The notes beneath the pieces were generated by a model that worked only from the letters and a program-made list of their open reading frames with translations, did no database searches and was not told the origin of the DNA. A stretch of 64,000 nucleotides of DNA from Voacanga thouarsii (Eukaryota > Streptophyta > Magnoliopsida > Gentianales > Apocynaceae), in assembly GCA_026120185.1 (NCBI GenBank), contig JANUWF010002051.1, positions 868,001 to 932,000 on the forward strand, written 5' to 3'. This document shows positions 12,606 to 25,388 of this stretch, one piece after another. A program made the position numbers and the translations under genes. Position 1 is the stretch's first letter; every line of letters begins with the position of its first letter.

Positions 12606-14132
12606 TGATAGGGGTTAAAATCACCATTTTTTTTTCTAGTTATTTGAGGGTGTTTTAAGATACATTTATTATAATAACTAGGCATATTCCTTTCTATTTG
12701 ACATTTTGCTTGTAAAAGGTGTTTTGGCAAATATGTGCTAATTTAAGTTAAAATCGAGCAACACAAAACCAGAATGTACCTGGTGCCAGGCCCAGCCAGT
12801 GGACCAGGCACTGGGTCCATTTTGCTCCAACAGTAGAAATTGAGCAAGCTTCAGGGGAAATTTCACAACAGACCTGGTGCTAGGTCTAGCAAGTGTACCT
12901 GGCGCCGGGTCCATTCTGCCTGCCAAGGAGTGTCGGTGAGTGACGGTAAAAAACAGAGCAAAAATAGAGGAAGAACAGAGTGAACCTGGTGATAAGGGGG
13001 TCGAAGGTACCCAGTGCTAAGTATGCTTTGGAGGCGGAAATTCTATAAGTAGAATTAGGGCTAATCCAAGGATTTTGGTATTTTTCCTATTCCTACTTGA
13101 TCAAGACTTTCTCAACCACGAAATTGGTATCCAAGATGCCTATAAAAGTACAAGAGAACACCAAGGTATGAGATACAACATAGAGAAGTGAATTAAAGGG
13201 CAGAAATTCGCAATCTCTCATTGAAGGAGAGTTCACCTAAATCAAGTAGGGTTGTTTAAGAGAGTCTTCAAGGAGGAAGAAAGAGGCTTGTCTATGAGTA
13301 CTTTCTTTTATCTTTCTTTTCTTTTTCTTAAATAATCATGTCTTCAATATGTCCATTATAATTTGACATTGTTCGTGTGATTCATGATTTATTGATCAAC
13401 TTGGTCTTTTGATCAATTGATTATTATTCTTGGTATTTGATTACTTGTTTTCCTTACGGAGTTGGTTGATTAGGTTGTGTTATTAACTTGCTTGAAAAAG
13501 AAGTTGGTAATGACTTCAATTAATTAGTTTCATATTTGTTATCTCTTAACTTGCTTGAAAAATGGGTTAATTGTTTAGAACATTGGTAATCAAATGTTAG
13601 TTGTTGATTGCTTGAATATGGATTCATTAACTAATTTCATGCTTAAAATCACATAGAATATAGTGGTTTATATAAGGATTAATTTTAATGCATCTTTTGG
13701 ATAAGTTAGTCGAGACAGAATATGTTCACTAATTTAACTAGAAGGTAGTGATTCCATGGATTGCAAATGAAGTGGATCTATATTAAATCCTTCATGAGAC
13801 CAAGATAATAATTTATTGTGATAATTGCTAAGCGATTCATAGTTATGTTTTCAAGAATATTTGTCTAATTACATATTTTCATATCCTTGAGTTGTATTTA
13901 TTTATTTATTTTTCTTTTTATTCTTTTATCACTTTATTTGGGTCAGTTAAAAAATGAATGAAAAGTGATTAGTATGTACTTGTTCCTTTGAGGATCGATA
14001 CTCATTAATTCCCTATACTATACTTGCGATGAGTATACTTGCTCACATGTGTATTTTGCGATTTATGTTTTAATTAAAACTTGATTAAGAGATGGATTTA
14101 AATTTGATGATTTTATATAAATTTACTCATCA
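12606..14132 (+). repeat. 3' LTR of element C
   Basis: 1,527 bp starting TGATAGGGGTTAAAATC after the polypurine tract and ending ...TTTACTCATCA. Same length class and word order as the element D LTRs (1,549 and 1,540 bp): a common 'ttatttgagg' and 'aataactaggcatattcc' start, a GC-rich self-complementary block (12775-12915), a 'caagagaacacc'/'gaggaagaaagaggcttgtct' middle, and a TTTA-rich end. It is clearly a sister family and not the same one. It contains no gene. Confidence 0.75.
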
Positions 14133-14921
14133 CTCACTTGCATAACTAAGAAGTTAAGTTAATTAACCTTTTGATTGATTTCTAAGTAACATCTATTTCT
14201 AGTTGGGTTTTCGAGGCTTACTGGCTTAACTAGTAATAGGGAATTGTGTAATGATCAATTGCATATTTTTAAGTCTAACTGGATATGTCATTTGATATTG
14301 GTGATGCCTGTATGTGCTTTTCAATCTTGTAATTGGTTCATGACAATTGATTAATTAAAGTATTAATGTCTTTAAGAAAAGGTTACTTAATTTAGAGTAG
14401 ATTGAGAGAAAGATTAGGGATTTTAACTTATAGGCTAACTAAGGGTTACTCCACTTTGCCAAGGATAGGGAATTTAAGTCTCTAAAACAGGTTCCTAAAA
14501 CCAATTACTCAAGATAATCTAATCTATGATAGGCTTCCTAATTTGATCTCAATGCATGTTCCTAAAATAAGTTGGTTTCCTACTTAGCTTGGATTTATTT
14601 TCTTATTTTTAGTAGTTCCCTATTTGTTGCATGTTTTAGTTTAGGTAGTTTCCTAATTGTTTTCCCCCTATTTACTTTATGTTAATTCATCCTAAGAATT
14701 CATTCAAGTTAATCATCCAAGAGAAGTTCATAAAGTTGAGGTAAGGAGAGAATATAAAAGTATACTTCTCTTGAGTTTCTTGTGGGTTTGATACCCTACT
14801 CACTACAATACTATGCTATATCTTAGGGAAAAAGGGTTTATAGATTTCTTTTTGTTGGGTTCATGATAATTGCATTTAAATAACCCTATTTTGAATGTCG
14901 TGATTCTCCAACAACAAAAAA
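14133..14921 (+). repeat. 3' end of an Asp-primed gypsy LTR
   Basis: From about 14188 this matches the gypsy-derived half of the 1.37-kb composite units at 17.2-25.1 kb and 46-50.6 kb. It ends ...TCTCCAACAACA just before a PBS at 14922, which identifies this segment as the end of an LTR. The first 55 bases (14133-14187) match nothing else that I can see. Only about 730 bp of the LTR remain, so the start is lost. This is the only copy in the window that still has its PBS, so it shows what half of the satellite unit once was. Confidence 0.75.
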
Positions 14922-14939
14922 TGGCGCCATTGCTGGGGA
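14922..14939 (+). other. Primer binding site, tRNA-Asp type
   Basis: TGGCGCCATTGCTGGGGA, a two-change version of the Tat/Athila PBS TGGCGCCGTTGCCGGGGA, lying six bases after an LTR ending in CA. It supports a gypsy element of the Tat/Athila group in plus orientation. The following 14940-15081 is T-rich leader. Confidence 0.8.
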
Positions 14940-15081
14940 ACTCTATCTTCTTGTCTTTCCCTTGGAATGATTCTTGTGATAGTTATACTTTGTGTATTCT
15001 TTTGTATGTTTTTCTTGTTCTGCTTATGTTTTGATTTGTTTTTTTTTTAACTTATGTTTTTTGTTTGTTTTGGAGGTTGAT

Positions 15082-17172
15082 TGTAACACCTCGAAGCCTA
15101 GGCCCGCTAGGGCCGGGGATGTCGCCCCGTCCAAAGGACAGGGGGTCTTTATAACTAGGTCACACAAACCAATTGCGGAATAAAAATAATATTTAACTTA
15201 AAAAGTTATTACAACCCAAAGAAAACTTCAAGAATAAATCCATGAATTCCAAAACAAAAACCATAAATAAAATTATCCACTCTCGCCTCCCCAAAGCAAT
15301 ACATAAAATCAATAGACACATTCTATTCCAAAGCAGATATTACTAGCCACTCAACTCCACAGCAGGATCATCCTAAAATCATGATAGAAAGGTGATGAGA
15401 CAGAAATCTCAGTAAGTCCGTGTGTACTTTGGGTGTTTAGTGAAATCAGTTCGTGGATGCAAGGTGTGAAACTTTTATAAGAGAAACATTGGCAAGCATC
15501 AAGCATTAGTTAAAAGTAAGAGTGTCGTTTTGGCTTATTTAGCCGTACACAAGTAATGAAATCAACCACTCGAAAGAAAGGGATATGGGTTACCACACGT
15601 TGGGCCCCATAACCGGTCAGAATGCCGACACTTTGTGCAGACTGACAAAAGTAGGTGATCAGCCTACTAGGCAAGATACTCCTCCTTCTCTATACCCAAA
15701 CAACAACCGGGTGTCCATTCCGACAAAACACAGTCACTTGACTGAAAACAAACTGCTAGCTCGGACCGGCACGACTCACTGAACTGGCATCTTATCAGGG
15801 AAGGACTCACCCCTCAGAGGTGGCCACCTGCTGAGAGACTTACCCTAACCCTTCAAAGACTAGTCCTAGGAGTCCACCCTTATTGAGTACTCAACGTCAT
15901 TTCTCACTTGGGATAAAATGAACAAAGCATTGCTCTTCATGAAACTAGTAATTTGAGGGTTTCCAAAGTTTTGGGAACAATTAGTTTTAGAAAGAGTTTT
16001 AAGTTTGGAAATCTACTCAGTAACTTTTAAATAATTTAATTGTTGGAAATAAGAACAAATTCAACTCTCAATTGCCTTCAAATAAACGAGTGTCCATACA
16101 CTCCATATTTAGCTTGCCATAAGGAAAACATTTCACATCGATAGGTTTTATGCAGGAGCTTACCTGATTCTTGCTCACAACAACAAGGTCTCGAATAGCT
16201 GACCTAACCCCACATGGATAAATACAAATCTTAATCAGATTCAAGCTACAATCCACTTCCTCAATTTTAAATCAACTCAATTCACTACTACCATGATTCT
16301 AGTGTCCCAAGCTTTAAGGCAAGACACTAATTAAATAGGTTTATAAGCTAAGTTTAATTTGTTATTTAAAATAATTAATGGTTTGGGAAATAAATTCTAA
16401 TAAGTTGAAAGTTTACATCTTGTTAAGAAAAATCTAGAGTTTATTTGATCAAGAGTCATAGGTGGTACTAGGTAAAATAGTGATTTAATGATAGTTTAGT
16501 TGTTAGGAAATAATTGATAGCTAAAACTAGTTGAGATTAAATTTAATAAGCCTTTCTTGGAAAATAATAAGTAAAGCCTTAAGGGTTTTGATTTAGCAAA
16601 TATTTTACTAATTATGAATCATTATCATAAAGCTTTAGTTGATCTCTTTATTTTAAATAATATTTATTTATTTTATTTTCTTGCAAAATTATTATTTAAT
16701 TGACTAAAATATCCTTTATATATAATAATTCCAAATCTACCCTTCCTAGAGTTTTTTCGAAAAGACTAGCAATAATATTTTATTGAGTATTTTCTGCATA
16801 AAGTGAAAATTAGTTTTAGGGACAACTAGATCATGATCAAATTTCTATGGCCATCCTCAATCAAGAACATACACAATCCTTCAATTCATTAAATCATCCA
16901 AATCTTGCATATAGGCATAGATCTAAATTTATTAAGACATGATTTAACCTTTACTAGCATAAACATGATCATGGCTTCAATATTCTAGTCATGCATATAA
17001 CTCTTATTCACCAAAGGTGACATGATCTCTAGCATACTTCATCACACATACTACCTATGACATGCATCAATCTCAATTCCACATACAACCAACCAATATA
17101 ATCCTTCCATGCATAAATCCCCTTCACAATCATACATGTACTCATGCTTCAATCATCAACAACACATACTTC
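15082..17172 (-). repeat. Fragment of a long gypsy LTR, reverse orientation
   Basis: Begins TGTAACACCTCGAAGCC and continues with GGGGATGTCGCCCCGTCC and GGTCTTTATAAC. The same words open the left arm of the palindromic gypsy at 32108-32190, in the same orientation. Both show the 'acacgttgggccc' block (15596 and 32600) and the 'acccttattgagtactc' block (15877 and 32915). By comparison this is the U5 end of a chromodomain-gypsy LTR read backwards. It stops at about 17172 at the composite array. About 2.1 kb of an LTR that is 3.3 kb in the relative. It has no coding content. Confidence 0.7.
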
Positions 17173-17183
17173 AATCTTGAAAA

Positions 17184-18532
17184 CCTATTTGTACCGTATA
17201 GGTTTTATCCCTTCAGGTGGATCAAAAAAAGTGTAAACTTGTCTTACAAGAAGTCCATTTTTGACTTCATGGCTAAGTAGCATTTATTTCTAGTTGGGTT
17301 TCGAGGCTAACAAGCTTAAATAGTAATGGGGAATTATGTAACCATCAATTGCATATTTTCGACTCTAACTGGATATGCAATTTGATATTGGTGATACCTT
17401 TATGTGCTTAACAAGGATGTAATTGGTCTATGACAATCGATTAATTAAAGTATTAATCTCTTTAAGAAAAGGTTAATCAATTTGGAGTAGATTCATGGTA
17501 AGGTTAGGGATTTTAACTTATAGGCTAACTAAGGGTTAGTCCAGTCAGGTAAAGATAGCGAATTTAAGCCGCTGAGATTGGTTCTTAAAACCAATTGCTC
17601 AAGATAATCCAATCTATGATAGATTTCCTATTTTGATCTTAAAGCATGTTCCTAAAACAAGTCAGTTACCTAATTGGCTGGGATTTGTTTTCTTATTTTT
17701 TTGCAGTTTCCTAATTTTCCCCCCATTTACTTTATATTAATTCATTCTAAGAATTCTTTCAAGTTAATCATCTAAGAGTAGTTCATAATAAGGAGAGAAT
17801 ATAAGAATATATTTCTCTTGAGTTCCTTGTGGGTTCGACACCCTACTCGCTACTAGACTATGTTATATCTTAGGAAAAAGGGTTTATAAATTTCTTTTTG
17901 TTGAGTGCATGATGACTGCATTTAAATAACCCTATTTTGAATGTCATGTTTCTTCTACAACAAGCAACCTTTTTTTATCTATCTCCATATATCTTTATTT
18001 CTAGAATATAGGTTGCTTCTCCAAGGCTTTCATGGAGAATTTCTCTGATAAACAAATGTTGACTAATTGTCGAGTAGATAAATTATTTTCTATTAGAAAT
18101 ATGTCATCTACATATAGCAAAAGGTAAACAATTGATCTTCCACAAACCTTCTTGTATACAAAAGTTTATCTATTCTATGTTTGAAACCAAAATTCTTTAA
18201 ATGTTTCATCAAAATATATGTTCTAACTCCTAAAAGCTTGCTTTCGTCCATAAATTGACCTTTGTTGCTTGCATACTTTAAAGTGATCCCTGAATGTGAA
18301 ACCTTCAGATTGTGTCATGTACACTTCCTTAATCAGATTTCCATTAAAGAAAGCTATATTTACTCCTGTAGTCTTAATGAATGGCAAGTGTTAGAAGTAT
18401 TCTAATAGATTTCAGCATTGCTACTAGTAAAAATGTTTCGTCATAGTCAATACTTTGTTGTTGATGATGACTTTTTGCAACCGATCGTGTTTTATAGGTA
18501 ACAACATTGCCATCCATGTCGCTTCTTGAAAG
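17184..18532. repeat. Composite unit 1
   Basis: 1,349 bp. Starts in the copia part (17184-17280, minus: the AMKSEMDF and DPPEGIKPIG region of RT), followed by the gypsy LTR end (about 17281-17960) and the rest of the copia RT (17970-18532, minus). The minus strand shows LLYVD and NDVSTRQLVK-like motifs with stops. It is more diverged from units 2-4 than they are from each other. Confidence 0.8.
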
Positions 18533-19906
18533 CCTATTTGTACCCTATGGGTTGTATCCCTTCAGGTGGATCCACAAAAGTCTAAACTTGTCATACATGA
18601 AATCCATTTATGACTTCATGGCTAAGCAACATCTATTTCTTGTTGGGTTTCGAGGCTAACAAGATTAAATAGTAATGGGGAATTGTGTAACCATCAATTG
18701 CATATTTTGGAGTCTAACTGGATATGTGATTTGATATTGGTGATACCTTTATTTGCTTAACAATGATGTAATTGGTCTATGACAAATGATTAATTAAAGT
18801 ATTAATCTCTTTAAGAAAAGGTTAATCAATTTGGAGTAGATTCATGGTAAGGTTAGGAATTTTAACTTAAAGGCTAACTAAGGGTTAGTCCAATTTGGCA
18901 AGGATAGCGAATTGAAACCGCCGCTGAGATTGGATCCTAAAACCAATTTCTCGAGAAAATCCAATCTATGATAGATTTCCTATTTTGATCTTAAAGCATG
19001 TTCCTAAAACAAGTCAGTTACCTAATTGGCTTGGAATTGTTTTCTTATTTTTTAGTAGTTTCCTAATTCCCCCCCCTCTTTACTTTATATTAATTCATTC
19101 TAAGAATTCATTCAAGTTAATCATCTAAGAGTAGTTCATAAAATTGAGGTAAGGAAAGAATATAAGAATATATTTCTCTTAAGTTCCTTGTGGGTTCGAC
19201 ACCCTACTCGCTACAAGACTATGTTATATCTTAGGAATAAGGGTTTATAAATTTCTTTTTGTTGAGTGCATGATGACTGTATTTAAATAACCCTATTTTG
19301 ATTGTCATGTTTCTTCTACAACAAGTAACATTTTTCATCTATCTCCGTATATCTTTATTTATAGAATATAAGTTGCTCCTCCAAGGCTTTCATGGAGAAT
19401 TTCTTTGATAAACAAATCTTGACAAATTGTCGAGTGGAGACATCATTTTCTATTAGAAATATACCATCTACATATAGCAATAGGTAAACAATTGCTCTTC
19501 CACTAACCTTCTTGTTTACAAAAGTTTATCTATTATTTGTATGAAACCAAAATTCTTTAAATGTTTCATCAAAATAGATGTTCCAACTCCTAAAAGCTTG
19601 CTTTCATCCATAAATGGACCTTTGTTGCTGACATATTTTAGTGTGATCCTTGAATGTAAAACATTCAGATTGTGTTATGTACACTTCCTCAATCAGATTT
19701 CCACTAAAGAAATCCATATTTACATCCATTTACCAACTCCTGTAGACTTAATGAATGGCAAGTGTTAGAAGTATTCTAAAAGATTTCAGCATTACTACTA
19801 GTATAAAAATTTCGACATACTTAATACTTTGTTGTTGACTATGACTTTTTGCAACAGATCGTGCTTTATAGGTAATAACTTTGCCATCCATGTCGCTTCT
19901 TGAAAA
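18533..19906. repeat. Composite unit 2 (type A LTR half)
   Basis: 1,374 bp. The LTR half has type A markers: GTTAATCAATTTGGAGTAG at 18821 and ACCGCCGCTGAG (about 18918), followed by a C-tract then CTCTTTAC near 19068. The copia half (19330-19906) is nearly identical to those of units 3 and 4. Confidence 0.85.
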
Positions 19907-21282
19907 CCTATTTATACCCTATGGGTTGTATCCCTTCAGGTGGATCCACAAAAATCTAAACTTGTCTTACCTGAAATCTATTTCTGACTTCATGGCTAAG
20001 CAGCATCTATTTCTTGTTGGGTTTCGAGGCCAACAAGATTAAATAGTAATGGGGATTTGTGTAACCATCAATTGCATAGTTTCAAGTCTAACTGGATATG
20101 TGATTTGATATTAGTGATACCTTTATTTTCTTAACAATGATGTAATTAGTCTATGACAATTGATTAATTAAAGTATTAATCTCTTTAAGAAAAGGTTAAT
20201 TAATTTAGAGTTGATTCATGGTAAGGTTAGGAATTTTAACTTGTAGGCTAACTAAGGGTTAGTCCAATTTAGCAAGGATAGCAAATTGAAGCCGCTGAGA
20301 TTGGTTCCTAAAACCAATTACTCTAGATAATCCAATCTATGACTAATTTCTTCTTTTGATCTCAAAGCATGTTCCCAAAACAAGTTGTTTCCTAATTGGC
20401 TGAGAATTGTTTTCTTATTTTTTAGTTGTTTCCTAATTCCCCCCCCTTCCCCAATTTACTTTATATTAATTCATTCTAAGAATTCATTCAAGTTAATCAT
20501 CTAAGAGTAGTTCATAAAATTGAGGTAAGGAAAGAATAAAAGAATATATTTCTCTTAAGTTCCTTGTGGGTTCGACACCCTACTCGCTACAAGACTATGT
20601 TATATCTTAGGAATAAGGGTTTATAAATTTCTTTTTGTTGAGCGCATGATGACTGTAGTTAAATAACCCTATTTTGATTGTCATGTTTCTTCTACAACAA
20701 GCAACATTTTTCATCTATCTCCGTATATCTTTATTTATAGAATATAAGTTGCTCCTCCAAGGCTTTCATGGAGAATTTCTTTGATAAACAAATCTTGACA
20801 AATTGTCGAGTGGAGACATCATTTTCTATTAGAAATATACCATCAACATATAGCAATAGGTAAACAATTGCTCTTCCACTAACCTTCTTGTTTACAAAAG
20901 TTTATCTATTATTTGTATGAAACCAAAATTCTTTAAATGTTTCATCAAAATAGATGTTCCAACTCCTAAAAGCTTGCTTTCATCCATAAATGGACCTTTG
21001 TTGCTGACATATTTTAGTGTGATCCTTGAATGTAAAACATTCAAATTGTGTTATGTACACTTCCTCAATCAGATTTCCACTAAAGAAATCCATATTTACA
21101 TCCATTTACCAACTCCTGTAGACTTAATGAATGGCAAGTGTTAGAAGTATTCTAAAAGATTTCAGCATTACTACTAGTATAAAAATTTCGATATACTTAA
21201 TACTTTGTTGTTGACTATGACTTTTTGCAACAGATCGTGCTTTATAGGTAATAACTTTGCCATCCATGTCGCTTCTTGAAAA
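19907..21282. repeat. Composite unit 3 (type B LTR half)
   Basis: 1,376 bp. Type B markers: ATTAGTGATACC, GTTAATTAATTTAGAGTTG at 20194, ACTCTAGATAATCC, and a C-tract then TTCCCCAATTTAC near 20440. The copia half is near-identical to unit 2: its longest antisense frame differs by one residue. Confidence 0.85.
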
Positions 21283-22659
21283 CCTATTTATACTCTATGG
21301 GTTGTATCCCTTCAGGTGGATCCACAAAAATCTAAACTTGTTTTACATGAAATCTATTTTTGACTTCATGGCTAAGCAGCAACTATTTCTTGTTGGGTTT
21401 CGAGGCCAACAAGATTAAATAGTAATGGGGATTTGTGTAACCATCAATTGCATATTTTCAAGTCTAACTGGATATGTGATTTGATATTAGTGATACCTTT
21501 ATTTTCTTAACAATGATGTAATTAGTCTATGACAATTGATTAATTAAAGTATTAATCTCTTTAAGAAAAGGTTAATCAATTTGGAGTAGATTCATGGTAA
21601 GGTTAGGAATTTTAACTTAAAGGCTAACTATGGGTTAGTCCAATTTGGCAAGGATAGCGAATTGAAACCGCCGCTGAGATTGGATCCTAAAACCAATTTT
21701 TCGAGAAAATCCAATCTATGATAGATTTCCTATTTTGATCTTAAAGCATGTTCCTAAAACAAGTCAGTTACCTAATTGGCTTGGAATTGTTTTCTTATTT
21801 TTTAGTAGTTTCCTAATTCCCCCCCCCTCTTTACTTTATATTAATTCATTCTAAGAATTCATTCAAGTTAATCATCTAAGAGTAGTTCATAAAATTGAGG
21901 TAAGGAAAGAATATAAGAATATATTTCTCTTAAGTTCCTTGTGGGTTCGACACCCTACTCGCTACAAGACTATGTTATATCTTAGGAATAAGGGTTTATA
22001 AATTTCTTTTTGTTGAGTGCATGATGACTCGTATTTAAATAACCCTATTTTGATTGTCATGTTTCTTCTACAACAAGTAACATTTTTCATCTATCTCCGT
22101 ATATCTTTATTTATAGAATATAAGTTGCTCCTCCAAGGCTTTCATGGAGAATTTCTTTGATAAACAAATCTTGACAAATTGTCGAGTGGAGACATCATTT
22201 TCTATTAGAAATATACCATCTACATATAGCAATAGGTAAACAATTGCTCTTCCACTAACCTTCTTGTTTACAAAAGTTTATCTATTATTTGTATGAAACC
22301 AAAATTCTTTAAATGTTTCATCAAAATAGATGTTCCAACTCCTAAAAGCTTGCTTTCATCCATAAATGGACCTTTGTTGCTTGACATATTTTAGTGTGAT
22401 CCTTGAATGTAAAACATTCAGATTGTGTTATGTACACTTCCTCAATCAGATTTCCACTAAAGAAATCCATATTTACATCCATTTACCAACTCCTGTAGAC
22501 TTAATGAATGGCAAGTGTTAGAAGTATTCTAAAAGATTTCAGCATTACTACTAGTATAAAAATTTCGACATACTTAATACTTTGTTGTTGACTATGACTT
22601 TTTGCAACAGATCGTGCTTTATAGGTAATAACTTTGCCATCCATGTCGCTTCTTGAAAA
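21283..22659. repeat. Composite unit 4 (chimeric B then A)
   Basis: 1,377 bp. The first about 250 bases carry type B variants (ATTAGTGATACC, TTTATTTTCTTAAC, GTAATTAGTC). From 21571 it carries type A variants (GTTAATCAATTTGG, ACCGCCGCTGAG, C-tract then CTCTTTAC). The switch falls in a run identical in both types (about 21540-21577), which is what an unequal crossover would leave. Confidence 0.8.
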
Positions 22660-24029
22660 CCTATTTATACCCTATGGGTTGTATCCCTTCAGGTGGATCC
22701 ACAAAAATCTAAACTTGTCTTACCTGAAATCTATTTCTGACTTCATGGCTAAGCAGCAACTATTTCTTGTTGGGTTTCGAGGCCAACAAGATTAAATAGT
22801 AATGGGGATTTGTGTAACCATCAATTGCATATTTTCAAGTCTAACTGGATATGTGATTTGATATTAGTGATACCTTTATTTTCTTAACAATGATGTAATT
22901 AGTCTATGACAATTGATTAATTAAAGTATTAATCTCTTTAAGAAAAGGTTAATTAATTTAGAGTTGATTCATGGTAAGGTTAGGAATTTTAACTTGTAGG
23001 CTAACTAAGGGTTAGTCCAATTTAGCAAGGATAGCAAATTGAAGCCGCTGAGATTGGTTCCTAAAACCAATTACTCTAGATAATCCAATCTATGACTGAT
23101 TTCTTATTTTGATCTCAAAGCATGTTCCCAAAACAAGTTGTTTCCTAATTGGCTGAGAATTGTTTTCTTATTTTTTAGTTGTTTCCTAATTCCCCCCCCC
23201 CTCCTCCCCCAATTTACTTTATATTAATTCATTCTAAGAATTCATTCAAGTTAATCATCTAAGAGTAGTTCATAAAATTGAGGTAAGGAAAGAATATAAG
23301 AATATATTTCTCTTAAGGTCCTCGTGGGTTCAACACCCTACTCGCTACAAGACTATGTTATATCTTAGGAATAAGGGTTTATAAATTTCTTTTTGTTGAG
23401 TGCATGATGACTGCATTTAAATAACCCTATTTTAAATGTCATGGTTCTTCTACAACAAGCAACCTTTTTTATCTATCTCCATATATCTTTATTTCTAGAA
23501 TATAGGTTGCTTCTCCAAGGCTTTCATGGAGAATTTCTTTGATAAACAAATCTTGACAAATTGTCGAGTAGAGACATCATTTTCTATTAGAAATATGCCG
23601 TCTACATATAGCAATAGGTAAACAATTACTCTCCCACTAACCTTCTTGTATACAAAAGTTTATCTATTATTTGTATGAAACCAAAATTCTTTAAATAATT
23701 AAACAAAATATATGTTCCAACTCCAAAAAGCTTGCTTTCATCCATAAATGGACCTTTGTTGCTTGCATACTTTAGTGTGATCCTTGAATGTGAAACCTTC
23801 AAATTGTATCATGTACACTTCCTTAATTAGATTTTCATTAAAGAAAGCTATATTTACATCCATTTTCCATCTCATGTAGTCTTAATGAATGGCAAGTGTT
23901 CGAAGTATTCTAATAGATTTCAGCACTACTACTAGTAAAAAAGTTTCGTTATAGTCAATACTTTGTTGTTGATAATGACTTTTTGCAACCGATCGTGATT
24001 TATAGGTAATAACTTTTCCATCCATGTCG
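22660..24029. repeat. Composite unit 5 (type B LTR half)
   Basis: About 1,370 bp. Type B LTR half (GTTAATTAATTTAGAGTTG at 22948; long C-tract then CTCCTCCCCC near 23192), 2,754 bp from the same marker in unit 3. The copia half (23460-24029) is more diverged than in units 2-4. It is cut at 24029 by the GTTCGAGCTCG-rich element. Confidence 0.8.
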
Positions 24030-24578
24030 TTCGAGCTCGTTCGTGTTCGAATAAGGCTCGTTTGTTTAATAAACGAACGAACTCGAACACGAACTCGAGC
24101 TCGAATAATAAACGAACGAACTCGAACATGTTCACGAACATATTCAAACGTTCGCGAACATATTATATATATTTTTAAATTAATTATATTTTATTAATTA
24201 TATTTTATTTATATTTTATAATATTAAAGTTTATTAAGAATAAATCTTATATTATAATTTTAATATTAATATTAATATTAATAATATTATTATATATTTA
24301 TTTAATATTATAATATTCAATTATTTTTAATTAAAATTTGAATTATTATTTTTATAAATTTTAAAATATAAAATATAAAATAAACGAACTCGAACAATTC
24401 GAACTCGAACGTTAATCGAGTTTTTCGAACTCGAACATTATCAAACAATAATCGAACGAACTCGAACACGAACTCGAGCTCGAATAATAAACGAACGAAC
24501 TCGAACAACGTTTGATTATATTCGAACTCGAGCTCGAAAATGTGATGTTCGGTTCGTTCGTGTTCGAATACAGCTCTA
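24030..24578. mobile_element. GTTCGAGCTCG-rich, AT-cored element inserted in a composite unit
   Basis: 549 bp. Both ends are made of many overlapping copies, on both strands, of words like GAACTCGAAC, CGAACACGAACT and GAGCTCGAATAATAAACG. A word pattern at about 24070-24130 recurs in direct orientation at about 24450-24505. The middle (24150-24380) is nearly pure A/T. The ends are partly self-complementary. It replaces about 150 bp of the composite unit (from after CATCCATGTCG to before TGGGGAATT), so no target duplication is visible. Such sequences are widespread in plant genomes and resemble MITE-like or foldback repeats; I cannot assign a superfamily. The open frames in it only repeat the word pattern. 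Confidence 0.6.
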
Positions 24579-25388
24579 TGGGGAATTATGTAACCATCAA
24601 TTGCATATTTTTTTACTCTAACTCGATATGCAATTTGATATTGGTGATACCTTTATGTCCTTAACAAGGATGTAATTGGTCTATGACAATCGATTAATTA
24701 AAGTATTAATCTCTTTGAGAAAAGGTTAATCAATTTGGAGCAGATTCTTGGTATGGTTAGGGATTTTAACTTATAGGCTAACTAAGGGTTAGTCTAGTTT
24801 GGCAAGGATAGCGAATTTAAGCCGCTAAGATTGGTTCTTAAAACCAACTGCTCAAGATAATCTAATATATGATAGATTTCCTATTTTGATTTTAAAGCAT
24901 GTTCCTAAAACAAGTCAGTTACCTAATTGGCTTGAATTTATTTTCTTATTTTTTAGTCGTTTCCTAATTTTTCCCCCATTTACTTTTTATTAATTCATTC
25001 TAAGAATTCTTCCATGTTAATCATCTAAGAGTAGTTGATAAAGTTGAGGTAAGGAGAGAATATAAGAATATATTTCTCTTGAGTTCTTTGTGGGTTAGAC
25101 ACCCTACTCGCTACTAGACTATGTTATATCTTAGGAAAACGGGTCTATAAATTTCTTTTTGTTGAGTGCATGATGACTGCATTTAAATAAACCTATTTTA
25201 AATGTCATGTTTCTTCTACAACAAGCAACCTGTTTTTTTTTATCTATCTCCATATATCTTTATTTCTAGAATATAGGTTGCTTCTCCAAGGCTTTCATGT
25301 AGAATTTCTTTGATAAACAAATCTTGACTAATTGTCGAGTAGATACATCATTTTCTATCAGAAATATGCCATCTACATATAGCAATAG
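24579..25388. repeat. Composite unit 6, partial
   Basis: Gypsy LTR half (24579-25230) plus the start of the minus-strand copia RT part (25235-25388, with the LLYVDGIFLIENDVSTRQLV segment). It is cut at 25388 ('agcaatagg') where the copia pol fragment begins. The array resumes at 45968 from a point equivalent to about 25133. Confidence 0.8.

Larger units (their letters stand above)
17173..25388. repeat. Composite tandem array, block 1 (about 1.37-kb units)
   Basis: Five full units plus a partial one. Each unit joins (i) about 0.65-0.7 kb of copia reverse transcriptase on the minus strand with (ii) about 0.7 kb of gypsy LTR end on the plus strand. Using the word CCTATTTRTAC as phase marker, units start at 17184, 18533, 19907, 21283 and 22660. 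The unit after that has lost its marker region to an inserted element. Anchors inside the RT part (GAAACCAAAATTC) lie at 18183, 19543, 20919, 22295 and 23677. Units 2-4 are nearly identical and the outer ones are more diverged, as in satellite homogenisation. No unit encodes a functional protein. Confidence 0.9.

Noticed and set aside
17173..25388. CRISPR-like or gene-cluster explanation for the regular repeats
   Set aside because: Units of 1.37 kb made of retroelement pieces, without short repeats and unique spacers; this is plant nuclear DNA.
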